From Massilia aurea (lineage in GTDB: Bacteria; Pseudomonadota; Gammaproteobacteria; Burkholderiales; Burkholderiaceae_D), in the NCBI RefSeq assembly GCF_014200505.1, contig NZ_JACHBX010000006.1:248001-312000 (forward strand): DNA of 64,000 nucleotides, read 5' to 3'. Position 1 is the first letter of the stretch; each line of letters begins with the position of its first letter. The notes beneath the pieces are model-generated. The model saw only the letters and a list, made by a program, of their open reading frames with translations, was not told where the DNA came from and ran no database searches. Position numbers and translations under genes: made by a program. Positions 53,387 through 62,002 of the stretch are shown here, piece by piece.

Positions 53387-53466
53387 CGAGCGCCTGCAGG
53401 TGCGCGCTGCCGCGTTCGCGCAGGTCTTTGAGACAGATGAAGAAATTTTCGCCGGCCAGTTGGTCG
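53387..53466 (-). pseudogene. tssL fragment
   Basis: About 80 bp closely matching intact tssL near 62.35-62.43 kb; the frame encodes DQLAGENFFICLKDLRERGS then AHLQAL, against DQLAGENFFIRLEGLRARGS in the intact gene. It shows that the source of the fragments is the T6SS cluster itself and not only vgrG. Confidence 0.8.
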
Positions 53467-53476
53467 CTTTCCGTGG

Positions 53477-54334
53477 CTATTCGGTAAGGTTAGGAATCGG
53501 AGGATCTTGATAGGTTTCATCGATTTTTATGCCTCGTGCACGCAACTCTGATTCTTTTTTTGTACGCATTGCAGGCAAATATTCCAAATGTGATAGCAAT
53601 GCGCTTTTCCACTGCGCTTTCTGCTTCGGTGTTATATAACTACGGTAGTGTTCATTTTCGCTCTCAATCGTGTACGAGATAAGATATGAGCCTGGTCTTT
53701 GCGGATCGAGTAATGTCGGTTCGCGAGTGAATGAGATAGTTAGGTATACGTGATTTGCGTAGAAATGCCATGGCCTATTGCTAGGTATATTCATCCACTC
53801 GGCAAACGTCGGTTCATAGTCTGCGTCCATACTGCTTACGGGAGATTCGGACAAGACGAAATCCAACATCGCCTTCCCGCGCAATCGTGGATCTCCCTCA
53901 TTAATGAAAATATTCCAGCCGGTTTTTCGAACATTCTTCAGGATTAATATAAATTCCTTTCGAGCTTGGTCGTGGTCTATTAGGTCTGTTGGTGTGAGGC
54001 CAGAATTTATATGAAATTTTGTCAATCCTTCTTCAGACGGGGATGAATTATTCATAGCTGTTATACTAATTACATTGCCTACAGACAGCGTATTATCCTT
54101 GTGCTCAAAGATGGCAGTGCCTGATTTTTTTTGGTCCCAACGCGCCGTATAATATTTTACTCCGGGAGGTCAATTCACAATTTTGATTAGATCTTTGTTT
54201 CTTTCAACGTATTCGGTCGCAGCTTCGTTAATTTTTAAAATAACTTTTGAATCCATAGTTACCGCTTCCTCATTTGATTCTCGGCAGCCTGATAACAATA
54301 CTAGTGCCGCTGTTATTAATAGGATATTTTTCAT
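53477..54334 (-). pseudogene. 285-aa family lipoprotein gene with internal TGA
   Basis: From ATG 54334 the frame reads MKNILLITAALVLLSGC, a full lipoprotein signal, through LIKIVN to TGA at codon 55, then PPGVKYYTARWD and on to the end at 53477. The relative at 43.3 kb has Arg at the stop (RPPGVNFY), so a single CGA-to-TGA change is likely. The body keeps DQARKEFILILKNVRKTGW, DPRLRGKAMLDFVLSES and FAEWMNIPS. It begins 7 nt after a toxin-like tail, its probable cognate. Confidence 0.8.
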
Positions 54335-54340
54335 GCTGCG

Positions 54341-55895
54341 TTAAATCGGTTGATAATATCGGTAAGGATATGGTTCATACGAGGAATCGACCCATCCTGA
54401 AATAGTTTTGAGTTGATTTTCCATATAGTACTTTTTATTTTGCATAAGATCGTGAAACTGAATGGCCGCAGTATTGATCCAGTCCATCCGGCTTGTATAA
54501 CTTTCAAGAATTGTCGTATTTTTTGCTATAGATTTGAGTTCCGCCTCCTTTGTATCACAAGCGCTATTAAACACCAATTCCAAATCTGGACTTGCCCAAT
54601 TCGCATACCAAGCACGTTGGCGACCAACCCATGCAGAAAAATCTGGATCGTCGTAAATCAGCGGCTGGAGAATTACACCTTGCTTATGTTGTGCGATATC
54701 AAGCAGATGTAGCAACTGTTGCGCTGCACCGGCATGATTGATCCCGGTGTCGACGCCAGCCGAGAAGGGCGGTGTATCCGATCCGGTATACAACTGCGCG
54801 ACAATCAGCGGCCGGTCCATGTCGCCTTCAATGAAATCGACCAGCACTTCGGTACCGATGCGCGGCGTGAACTGCGATCCCCAGTTCGGTCCGGCCAGCG
54901 CCTCGGCCACGCGCACACAGGTACCGGATACATCGTTGCCCGGCGCATTGCCGTTCTCGTCCGTGTCATGCGTCAACCCGCCCGAGATGGCACCGACCCC
55001 GCGCTGCCAGGCAAACTGAATGCGCACCTGGTGCTCGCGCGTGGTCGTATTGATCGTCTCAGGCAACCCGACCACGATGGCCGTCTGCGGCCCGAGCGAC
55101 GCCCCCGCAAAGCGCGCAGCCGCCGCGCGCGGCACGATCGCAACCGCTTCGCGCACGCAGCCAAAGCGATTACGGTAGGTGCCGGGTTCGAGCGCCTCAT
55201 CGGAAAACTGCAGCAGGGTTGCCGCGCCGGCTTCGGCCAGCCCGGTCAGGCGCGACAGGGCCTCACCCAGTGCCGGCTCGAGATTATTGCGCGCCTCGTG
55301 CTTGACCCACAGTGTCTTGAAGCTGTTGTCGCCGTCCGCATAGCCGTCGTGCTGGGTCAATGTAAAACCGTGTCCGGCCGCCATGCGGCGTACGGCGCCG
55401 GCGCCTTCGAACTGTTTGTTGTCCAGCTCCAGCGCCTGCAGCATGACGCGGCTGTGGGCGTCGGCGAAGGCCTTGTTGTCATGACGGCGCTCGGCGCTGC
55501 CGTCATAAATGGACAGCGACGGCATCTCGCCGATATCCAGGCTGGTCAGCAGATCGGCCGCGGGTGCCATCAGCTGCGCCGGATCCCAGCTGCTGATGGA
55601 GACGGCGTTGGCCGCCACGCGTCGCTGCGCGGCGGACCGGTCGATCGCGTCATCGGTGTCGCTGGCGCGCACGCCATGAAAGCGCAACGTGTCGCCGCCC
55701 GGCGTAGCGGGCAGGGCGGCTTGGCTGTCGAAGAACACGATGCGGTGCCGCGCTTGCGCCGCGCCGCCCTCGGCCGGTTCGTCACCTTCCTGATCATGCT
55801 CGAAACGCCAGCTGAGACCCTCGGCCGCCAGTACGCGCTGCAGAAATTCCAGGTCGCTTTCGCGGTATTGGGTCCAGATCGCTGCACGGCCAATA
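54341..55895 (-). pseudogene. Chimera: vgrG central part fused to a toxin-like tail
   Basis: From about 55895 to 54736 the DNA is nearly identical to intact vgrG (about 60.36-61.5 kb), with no ATG at its start; the first usable codon in frame is a GTG at 55738. At GINHAG the sequence leaves vgrG and continues AAQQLLHLLDIAQHKQGVIL, then WVGRQRAWYANWASPDLELV to YPYRYYQPI. That 125-residue tail is AT-rich, has no family I know, and is followed 7 nt later by a lipoprotein gene, so it looks like a toxin tail recombined onto vgrG. Without the gp27-like start it should not assemble as a spike. Confidence 0.75.
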
Positions 55896-55996
55896 CGTTT
55901 AACTCATCAAATAAGTCAGTTACACCGGCCTCCAGAGTATGAGAAGTCGAGATTCTCAGCTGTTTCCATGATCGTGACCACTTCTGAAATAGCAAG

Positions 55997-56602
55997 CTAA
56001 TCTGCAAAAACAGGCTCTGATATCACAATTTTTTGCTTTCCCTGCTGGAATGTAAATATCATACGGTCCGATTTTTCATCATATCGCGTATGCAGGGTTG
56101 TTTGATTGGGAGGATTGCCTATTGTCGCTGGAATTTGTTCGGTAGAAAATGCTTCAGCAACAACTGGCGCACTAAATGGCGACCCGTCTGCCGGGTTAGC
56201 GGTTTTTCGGGACATGGCTAGCATTAGCGACGTCCATTTCGACTTATCGCTTAGCGGTTGGGCTGCGTATAGATAAGCATATCCTCTGATATTTCCCATA
56301 TGGGATCCAAATTCTTCATCTTGACCGTATTTTTTTATTTCTTGCTTAAGATCTAGAGGTGATATGTCTTTCACTTGGTAACAACATACCGAGACGTACG
56401 GCTTATCAGTTCCCACCATTCCAGTAAATACGGTCGGTTCATTAAGTTTTTTATTAGAAAAGATATAGATTGGACGTGCTATCACTTTGTATTCTTTTCC
56501 CATTACTGGAATTTGTTCCAACAAGCCCACAGCCGGGACGTCCGATGCAGAGCAGCTAACCGAAAGTATTGAAAAAAAAGCGATAGTGAAAATATTCTTC
56601 AT
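55997..56602 (-). CDS. Probable periplasmic immunity protein of the LysM/M15 effector
   Basis: A 201-residue secreted protein (signal peptide ending near SCS/ASDV). It starts 6 nt after the effector stop, so they are co-translated. It shares AVGLLEQIPVMG, YKVIARPIYIF, DEEFGSHM and TLHTRYDEKSDR with the orphan copy at 33.3 kb and a decayed copy at 46.9 kb. A peptidoglycan-targeting effector needs a periplasmic antidote, and this fits by position and export. No known family name. Confidence 0.78.
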   Translation of the reverse strand: MKNIFTIAFFSILSVSCSASDVPAVGLLEQIPVMGKEYKVIARPIYIFSNKKLNEPTVFTGMVGTDKPYVSVCCYQVKDISPLDLKQEIKKYGQDEEFGSHMGNIRGYAYLYAAQPLSDKSKWTSLMLAMSRKTANPADGSPFSAPVVAEAFSTEQIPATIGNPPNQTTLHTRYDEKSDRMIFTFQQGKQKIVISEPVFAD

Positions 56603-56608
56603 ATATTG

Positions 56609-58285
56609 TTACCTACCATTAATTGACCAGTGCATATTTTCTTTAGGAAAGTAAATAACTCCGTATGTTCTGCCTATAGCGGCAAGGTCTGAGAACGCAC
56701 CGATTTTTATAATTTCCCCTTGCGCATTTTTCACCGATTTTCCGATATAGTTAGTCAAAGTCATGTCGATTGCATCTCCCTGCGTATGGTTCGACCTTCC
56801 AGGCCGTGCAACTTTCTGTTTCGCAGAGTTCCATCTAATACCATAGCCTGCACACATCTGCTGCGCGGCGGTTTTCGCTTTTGCGTAGTCAGGATTGCCA
56901 TTTTTATCACGATGCAGCCAGTCGATATCTACACCGGGGAATGGATCCGCTTGTTCAGGTGGCGTGCCTTTTGCGATCTTAAATGCCCAATACATGAGAT
57001 ATGCCCGTTTGACTGGACGCAGTATCGAACTGATTCTGATGCCAATATTGGCTTCCTTCAAGGCGGCGACGAACTGCACTACTTTGGGTTTAAAGTCGGT
57101 ACTGAGAGCATTTAAAGTATTGTCCCCCATAAAGCGCTTGCACCAATGTGACCCGCTTGCTTCCTTATTGGAGGTGCTTACTACTGTGATGGGATGATTT
57201 TTGTCTGTGCGCTGTTGATCTATGCTAACCGCTGCTGGTTTTGGGTGCTGAGTCGTTAATGCTGGGGGAACCCTTCCTGATGATTTTTGCGCATGGCGTG
57301 GTGGCAGAGGAGGAGGGGTTGGCGATTTCGTGACGAGAGCAGGCGGTTTAGTTGCACCATGCAGTGATGCGATGGCTTGCTTTGCTGGCACTCGCAAATG
57401 TTGGCGTTCGAAAATCTTGTTAGCGTCTTTGATCCGATTAGCTGCGACCAATGCTTCGATAGTGATGCCGTGATGACTAGCGATTGTTCCAAGCGTTTCC
57501 CCGCTTTTGACAATGTGGATTTTCTGCGCCGGTTTGTTTTCGCTTTGATGCACGTCAGCATTGCCACTGGCAGCAAAATACGGTGCAATAAATGTGAAGA
57601 TACTACCTTTAGCCGAATCAGATATGTCACCAATTTTTTCATGTAAATCGCTAAAAATAAGTGAGATCCTATCGGCGAATAGGTTGGGATAAATCGGCGG
57701 CAAGATGCCACTAGCATCACTCTGCATCGTTACTGGCTTGGATGCGCCTTCGATTTTAACCGCTTGTGAGGCCATTGGTTGCTTGAGCTTATCCTGGATC
57801 GTTACAGACTTCGGTTTGCCTAAGGGAATGATTTTTCCAGGTATCCACCCCTCATGCTTAGCCATAGCATTGGACAATCTTTTAAATTGCGCTTCATCGA
57901 GATCATTCAAAACAGTATTACTTTCAACACCAGTAGAAGTGGCAACTGTGTCGATATAGCCATCGGTGTCATTTTCGTTCCGAGGGGCATAACGTTCGAT
58001 CATCTGTGCAATCGTTCTATCGCCATATACTTCCTTGAGAAGTCTAATGCGCTCGGCGTCACCAGTAGCACGGTCCGGAAAGATAAGGAAGAGGCTTTTT
58101 ACATTCGACGTGCGTTGCGCTAGGCCGATACTTGTGCTGATGATTCGTTTGCCTGGCCGTGCCAGGTTGCCAGGATTGTTGGTGCGCCATGCAAATGATC
58201 CGCCAATATATAGCGTCTCTTCACCATTCTCTTCAAAATAATGAACTGTTTTTTCAGGTCGGTAATACGTCGCTCTTACGAACAT
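56609..58285 (-). CDS. T6SS effector, LysM plus M15-like peptidase
   Basis: A 558-residue protein without a signal peptide, as expected for a T6SS cargo. Residues 27-115 (FAWRTNNPGNLARPG to RYAPRNEND) resemble phage/structural P5-like peptidoglycan-associated domains. A LysM domain lies at 255-300 (HIVKSGETLGTIASHHGITI). After a Pro-rich linker, the C-terminal domain has RISSILRPVKRAYLMYW, His500 and Asp507 in SNHTQGDAIDMTL (HxxGxAxD) and a final His552 in MHW: the zinc site pattern of M15/VanY-type D,D- or L,D-peptidases. It should cut peptide stems in the target cell's peptidoglycan. It follows vgrG and a small secreted protein and precedes its likely immunity gene. Confidence 0.82.
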   Translation of the reverse strand: MFVRATYYRPEKTVHYFEENGEETLYIGGSFAWRTNNPGNLARPGKRIISTSIGLAQRTSNVKSLFLIFPDRATGDAERIRLLKEVYGDRTIAQMIERYAPRNENDTDGYIDTVATSTGVESNTVLNDLDEAQFKRLSNAMAKHEGWIPGKIIPLGKPKSVTIQDKLKQPMASQAVKIEGASKPVTMQSDASGILPPIYPNLFADRISLIFSDLHEKIGDISDSAKGSIFTFIAPYFAASGNADVHQSENKPAQKIHIVKSGETLGTIASHHGITIEALVAANRIKDANKIFERQHLRVPAKQAIASLHGATKPPALVTKSPTPPPLPPRHAQKSSGRVPPALTTQHPKPAAVSIDQQRTDKNHPITVVSTSNKEASGSHWCKRFMGDNTLNALSTDFKPKVVQFVAALKEANIGIRISSILRPVKRAYLMYWAFKIAKGTPPEQADPFPGVDIDWLHRDKNGNPDYAKAKTAAQQMCAGYGIRWNSAKQKVARPGRSNHTQGDAIDMTLTNYIGKSVKNAQGEIIKIGAFSDLAAIGRTYGVIYFPKENMHWSINGR

Positions 58286-58295
58286 AGGTCACTCG

Positions 58296-58847
58296 TCAAG
58301 GCTTGAAAAACTCATGTTCTAGCGCTTCTTGCGCATTGACATATTGTTTTTTGGTCTTCATCGCGCCGTCGTTGGCGAACATTGGTACTTCGTCATTTCC
58401 ATTAAATACGAAAACTTTGAAATCGAACGCCGTTTTTGCCGATCCTGCCGTGTCGGCAACCGGACCGATTTTCGTTGCTTGGACAGCATACAGTCGATTT
58501 CCGTTGCGATAGAAGGCAATAGCCTGGGTGTTTGCATCGGCGGTTTCGTAATTGCGAAGGTAATAGGCTTCGCCCTTAGCCGCTGGTAAAGTCACATGCA
58601 ACCACGGCTCGTCATTCTTTTCTGGCTGTAGGTATACGGTGAAGGTGTCAAAATCGCTGGCACTCAGTGTTGCAACTTGGGCACGAATTATCTGAAAGAC
58701 AGAGGCTCCAACCTTCACCTCGTTCGGTCCGTAGGCAAGTTTCACTTCAGCTCGCTGCGGTGGCTGTTTGAAGGTAGTTGCACCAAGTGGCACACTGTAG
58801 CCCGCGCATGCCAAGATCACAATTAAAATAATACGACAAATCTGCAT
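58296..58847 (-). CDS. Secreted protein linked to vgrG, 183 aa
   Basis: A signal peptide (MQICRIILIVILACAGYS, cleavage near GAT/TFK) leads a mature domain with DTFTVYLQPEKNDEPWLHVT and AIAFYRNGNRLYAVQATKIG. Its ATG overlaps the vgrG stop (TAATG), with GGAGAGG upstream. Being between vgrG and the effector it could be a second immunity protein or an accessory factor; because it is exported it is not a cytoplasmic effector chaperone. Confidence 0.7.
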   Translation of the reverse strand: MQICRIILIVILACAGYSVPLGATTFKQPPQRAEVKLAYGPNEVKVGASVFQIIRAQVATLSASDFDTFTVYLQPEKNDEPWLHVTLPAAKGEAYYLRNYETADANTQAIAFYRNGNRLYAVQATKIGPVADTAGSAKTAFDFKVFVFNGNDEVPMFANDGAMKTKKQYVNAQEALEHEFFKP

Positions 58848-61800
58848 TAAACCTCTCCTTCCTTGATGGCTTGTAATATGTCTTTGTCAGTGAATACGAG
58901 CTGGTCGAGCAGGTATCTGGCGAACGATTCGTCGTTCGCTATCGGAGTCACGATGTCGCCGGGTGTTTCGTCAAATTCGTCGTACTGCGCTGTATCATAG
59001 CTGGATTCCTGCTGCTCATGCACCTGTAACCGGTCCTCGATTTCATGATCATTTTTCTCGTCCTGCCCGTGCTCATCGGTATGGCCGCAGCCACAAACGC
59101 CATCGTCCGTATCGTCATGTTCTATCTTTTGCCATTCGCCTGTTTCACCGAGAAGCAATTTATAATCGGTTAAAGCGTTTGGAAAAATCCGCTCCGTGGC
59201 GCCATGTGAATCCAGTGTTCCTTGCGCGATAAGAGCCCCGGAGTTGTCCAGGAATTTGTAAGGTAACGACATGCCTCCCGCGCCCGCAATTGCATCTTGC
59301 AATTGGCGATCAATAATGACGCGCGCGCTGATTGGTTCTTTTGGCAACTCAGTGGGTAATGGCAGCGGCTGTAATGATAGGGGGCTATTGCTACCACCCT
59401 CAAAAATATGTTGTCCCCCTTTGACCGTGAAGTTGCCAGGACAAGCGAACGTAATGTTTCCACCTTCTAGCGTGACTGAGGATTGCCCAGCTTGTACGAC
59501 GATTTTTTCGTGGGCTTCGATTTTGATAGCATCGTTAACGGACACAACCGTAATTGAATTGTCTGCCAAAATCTCGAGCTGGTCGTTATGCGCCTGCAGC
59601 GACACCGGCCCATTTGCCGCAACGGCTTGAATCCCGCCATCATGCGTAAACAACCCGGTCGCATTCGCCGACACTGACGCTACCGTGTACGCCGCCGCCA
59701 TATGCAAATCCGCCTGCGTCGTCCACTGCAACTGCCCACCCGCAAACACCACGGTCGATGCCGGTGTCGCCCAATTGATGCTGCTTGGTGCCTCCATCAA
59801 AACAAGAGGCGCACCAAATTTTTCGACCGGCGCATCCGCATCTGCATCACGCGAACCAGCCGTCGCCTTCAGCGCATCCTGCCCACCGACGCCGCTGCCG
59901 AACTTGCCTTTCTGCTTCGGATCGACCTGCTCGATCATCTCAACCTGCGCCTGCAGCGCTTCTTTGCTCGACAACGCCTTTTGCCCGGTCGCCGCATTGA
60001 GCAGGGTGGTTCCCAGTTCGCCTGCACTGCGCAGCAAGCCGATCGCTTCACTACTATCCAGCTGCGTCGACGTCACACTGCTGCCTTGCTGCGCGCGCGC
60101 TGTCGCCGACATCAGCACACCTTCGCCGCCACGAACAACCGCCCACGCATCAGTGCGCAATTCAAACCCGGTCCCGCGATACGCGCCGCGCTGCGCCGAG
60201 CCGGCCGCCTGCTGCACCAGATACCCGAGATTGAGCTGCGTCCCCGCGCTGCTGGTCGCCAACCGCGTGCGCAACTGCCCGCTCGTATCGTCGAGCACCC
60301 ACTGGTTGAATCCGCCGCCGTCGAAGTTATTGCTGTGCATGCCGGAAATCACACCGGCATGATTGATCCCGGTGTCGACGCCAGCCGAGAAGGGCGGTGT
60401 ATCCGATCCGGTATATAACTGCGCGACAACCAGGGGGCGGTCCATGTCGCCTTCAATGAAATCGACCAGTACTTCGGTACCGATGCGCGGCGTGAACTGC
60501 GATCCCCAGTTCGGTCCGGCCAGCGCCTCGGCCACGCGCACCCAGGTACCGGATGCATCGTTGCCCGGCGCATTGCCTTTCTCGTCCGTGTCATGCGTCA
60601 ACCCGCCTGAAATCGCGCCAACCCCGCGCTGCCAGGCAAACTGAATGCGCACCTGGTGCTCGCGCGTGGTCGTATTGATCGTTTCCGGCAACCCGACCAC
60701 GATGGCCGTCTGCGGTCCGAGCGAGGCCCCGGCGAAGCGTGCAGCCGCCGCGCGCGGCACGATCGCAACCGCTTCGCGCACGCAGCCAAAGCGATTACGG
60801 TAGGTGCCGGGTTCGAGCGCCTCATCGGAAAACTGCAGTAGGGTTGCCGCGCCGGCTTCGGCCAGCCCGGTCAGGCGCGACAGGGCTTCACCCAGTGCCG
60901 GCTTCAGATTGTTGCGCGCCTCGTGCTTGACCCACAGTGTCTTGAAGCTGTTGTCGCCGTCCGCATAGCCGTCGTGCTGGGTCAATGTAAAACCGTGTCC
61001 GGCCGCCATGCGGCGTACGGCGCCTGCGCCTTCGAATTGTTTGTTGTCCAGCTCCAGCGCCTGCAGCATGACGCGGCTGTGGGCGTCGGCGAAGGCCTTG
61101 TTGTCATGACGGCGCTCGGCGCTGCCGTCATAAATGGACAGCGACGGCATCTCGCCGATATCCAGGCTGGTCAGCTGCTCGGCCGCGGGTGCCATCAGCT
61201 GCGCCGGATCCCAGCTGCTGATCGAAACGGCGTTGGCCGCCACGCGTCGCTGCGCGGCGAAACGGTCGATCGCGTCGTCGGTATCGCTGGCGCGCACGCC
61301 GTGAAAGCGCAACGTGTCGCCGCCCGGCGTAGCGGGCAGGGCGGCTTGGCTGTCGAAGAACACGATGCGGTGCCGCGCGTGCGCCGCGCCGCCCTCGGCC
61401 GGTTCGTCGCCTTCCTGATCATGCTCGAAACGCCAGCTGAGGCCCTCGGCCGCCAGTACGCGCTGCAGAAATCCCAGATCGCTTTCGCGGTACTGGGTCC
61501 AGATCGGCCGCACGGCCAGGGCCTGCGCCACATCGAACGAATGGCGCACCTGCGGATAGTCGGCCAGCAGTTCGCCGATCAGGTCGCGTGCATCCTTGTC
61601 CTGGAAGATATAGCTGTCGCGCCGCAGCCCGAGCAGGGCCAGCGCCGGTTGCAGATGCAGCCGATAGCGCGCCAGGCCGCCATCGGCGCCGAGCCAGGAG
61701 GCGTCGGTGCACAGGCCGTGCCAGGCGCGGCGGCTGCCATCCGGTTGCAGCAAGGTGATCGTCAGTTCTTCACCGATGAAGCTCGTCAGGTCGAGATCGG

Positions 61801-62002
61801 TCGACTTCGATAACGCATCGACATCAAAGCTGAACAGTTCATTGACCGCTTCGCGTCCCGTGAACCGCTCGGCCACCAGCGCCTGCGGCAACGCGGAATC
61901 CTGTGACGACGCGATCGTGATCAGGCGTGCATGCTGGCTCAGCTTGACGCCAAACAGCGCATCGATCAGCGATGCGCCTGCCAGGTCGGACGGGGAGTTC
62001 AC
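58847..62002 (-). CDS. vgrG: T6SS spike protein VgrG with DUF2345 and extended tail
   Basis: A 1051-residue spike protein. Residues about 25-400 are the gp27-like part (AERFTGREAVNELFSFDVDA, IWTQYRESDLGFLQRVLAAE), 450-560 the gp5 OB-fold region (GTWVRVAEALAGPNWGSQF, PRIGTEVLVDFIEGDMDRP), then DUF2345 (about 700-860; VEKFGAPLVLMEAPSSINWA). The final 190 residues are an extension with SLPYKFLDNSGALIAQGTLD, an acidic His/Cys cluster CGCGHTDEHGQDEKNDHE and a charged end, likely the cargo-docking part. Start is GTG 62002, overlapping the tssL stop by 4 nt. It is probably the donor or sibling of all vgrG fragments in this window. Confidence 0.93.
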   Translation of the reverse strand: MNSPSDLAGASLIDALFGVKLSQHARLITIASSQDSALPQALVAERFTGREAVNELFSFDVDALSKSTDLDLTSFIGEELTITLLQPDGSRRAWHGLCTDASWLGADGGLARYRLHLQPALALLGLRRDSYIFQDKDARDLIGELLADYPQVRHSFDVAQALAVRPIWTQYRESDLGFLQRVLAAEGLSWRFEHDQEGDEPAEGGAAHARHRIVFFDSQAALPATPGGDTLRFHGVRASDTDDAIDRFAAQRRVAANAVSISSWDPAQLMAPAAEQLTSLDIGEMPSLSIYDGSAERRHDNKAFADAHSRVMLQALELDNKQFEGAGAVRRMAAGHGFTLTQHDGYADGDNSFKTLWVKHEARNNLKPALGEALSRLTGLAEAGAATLLQFSDEALEPGTYRNRFGCVREAVAIVPRAAAARFAGASLGPQTAIVVGLPETINTTTREHQVRIQFAWQRGVGAISGGLTHDTDEKGNAPGNDASGTWVRVAEALAGPNWGSQFTPRIGTEVLVDFIEGDMDRPLVVAQLYTGSDTPPFSAGVDTGINHAGVISGMHSNNFDGGGFNQWVLDDTSGQLRTRLATSSAGTQLNLGYLVQQAAGSAQRGAYRGTGFELRTDAWAVVRGGEGVLMSATARAQQGSSVTSTQLDSSEAIGLLRSAGELGTTLLNAATGQKALSSKEALQAQVEMIEQVDPKQKGKFGSGVGGQDALKATAGSRDADADAPVEKFGAPLVLMEAPSSINWATPASTVVFAGGQLQWTTQADLHMAAAYTVASVSANATGLFTHDGGIQAVAANGPVSLQAHNDQLEILADNSITVVSVNDAIKIEAHEKIVVQAGQSSVTLEGGNITFACPGNFTVKGGQHIFEGGSNSPLSLQPLPLPTELPKEPISARVIIDRQLQDAIAGAGGMSLPYKFLDNSGALIAQGTLDSHGATERIFPNALTDYKLLLGETGEWQKIEHDDTDDGVCGCGHTDEHGQDEKNDHEIEDRLQVHEQQESSYDTAQYDEFDETPGDIVTPIANDESFARYLLDQLVFTDKDILQAIKEGEV

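Noticed and set aside
55570..56007. Minus-strand 145-codon frame beginning MQISLLFQKWSRSWKQ
   Set aside because: Most of it is vgrG DNA read out of frame. The first 40 codons might be a scrap of another gene, but there is too little to call.
33225..58845. Insertion sequence or prophage as the cause of the AT-rich region
   Set aside because: I found no transposase, integrase, tRNA-associated attachment site or phage structural gene; the only foreign-looking repeats are vgrG and tssL pieces.
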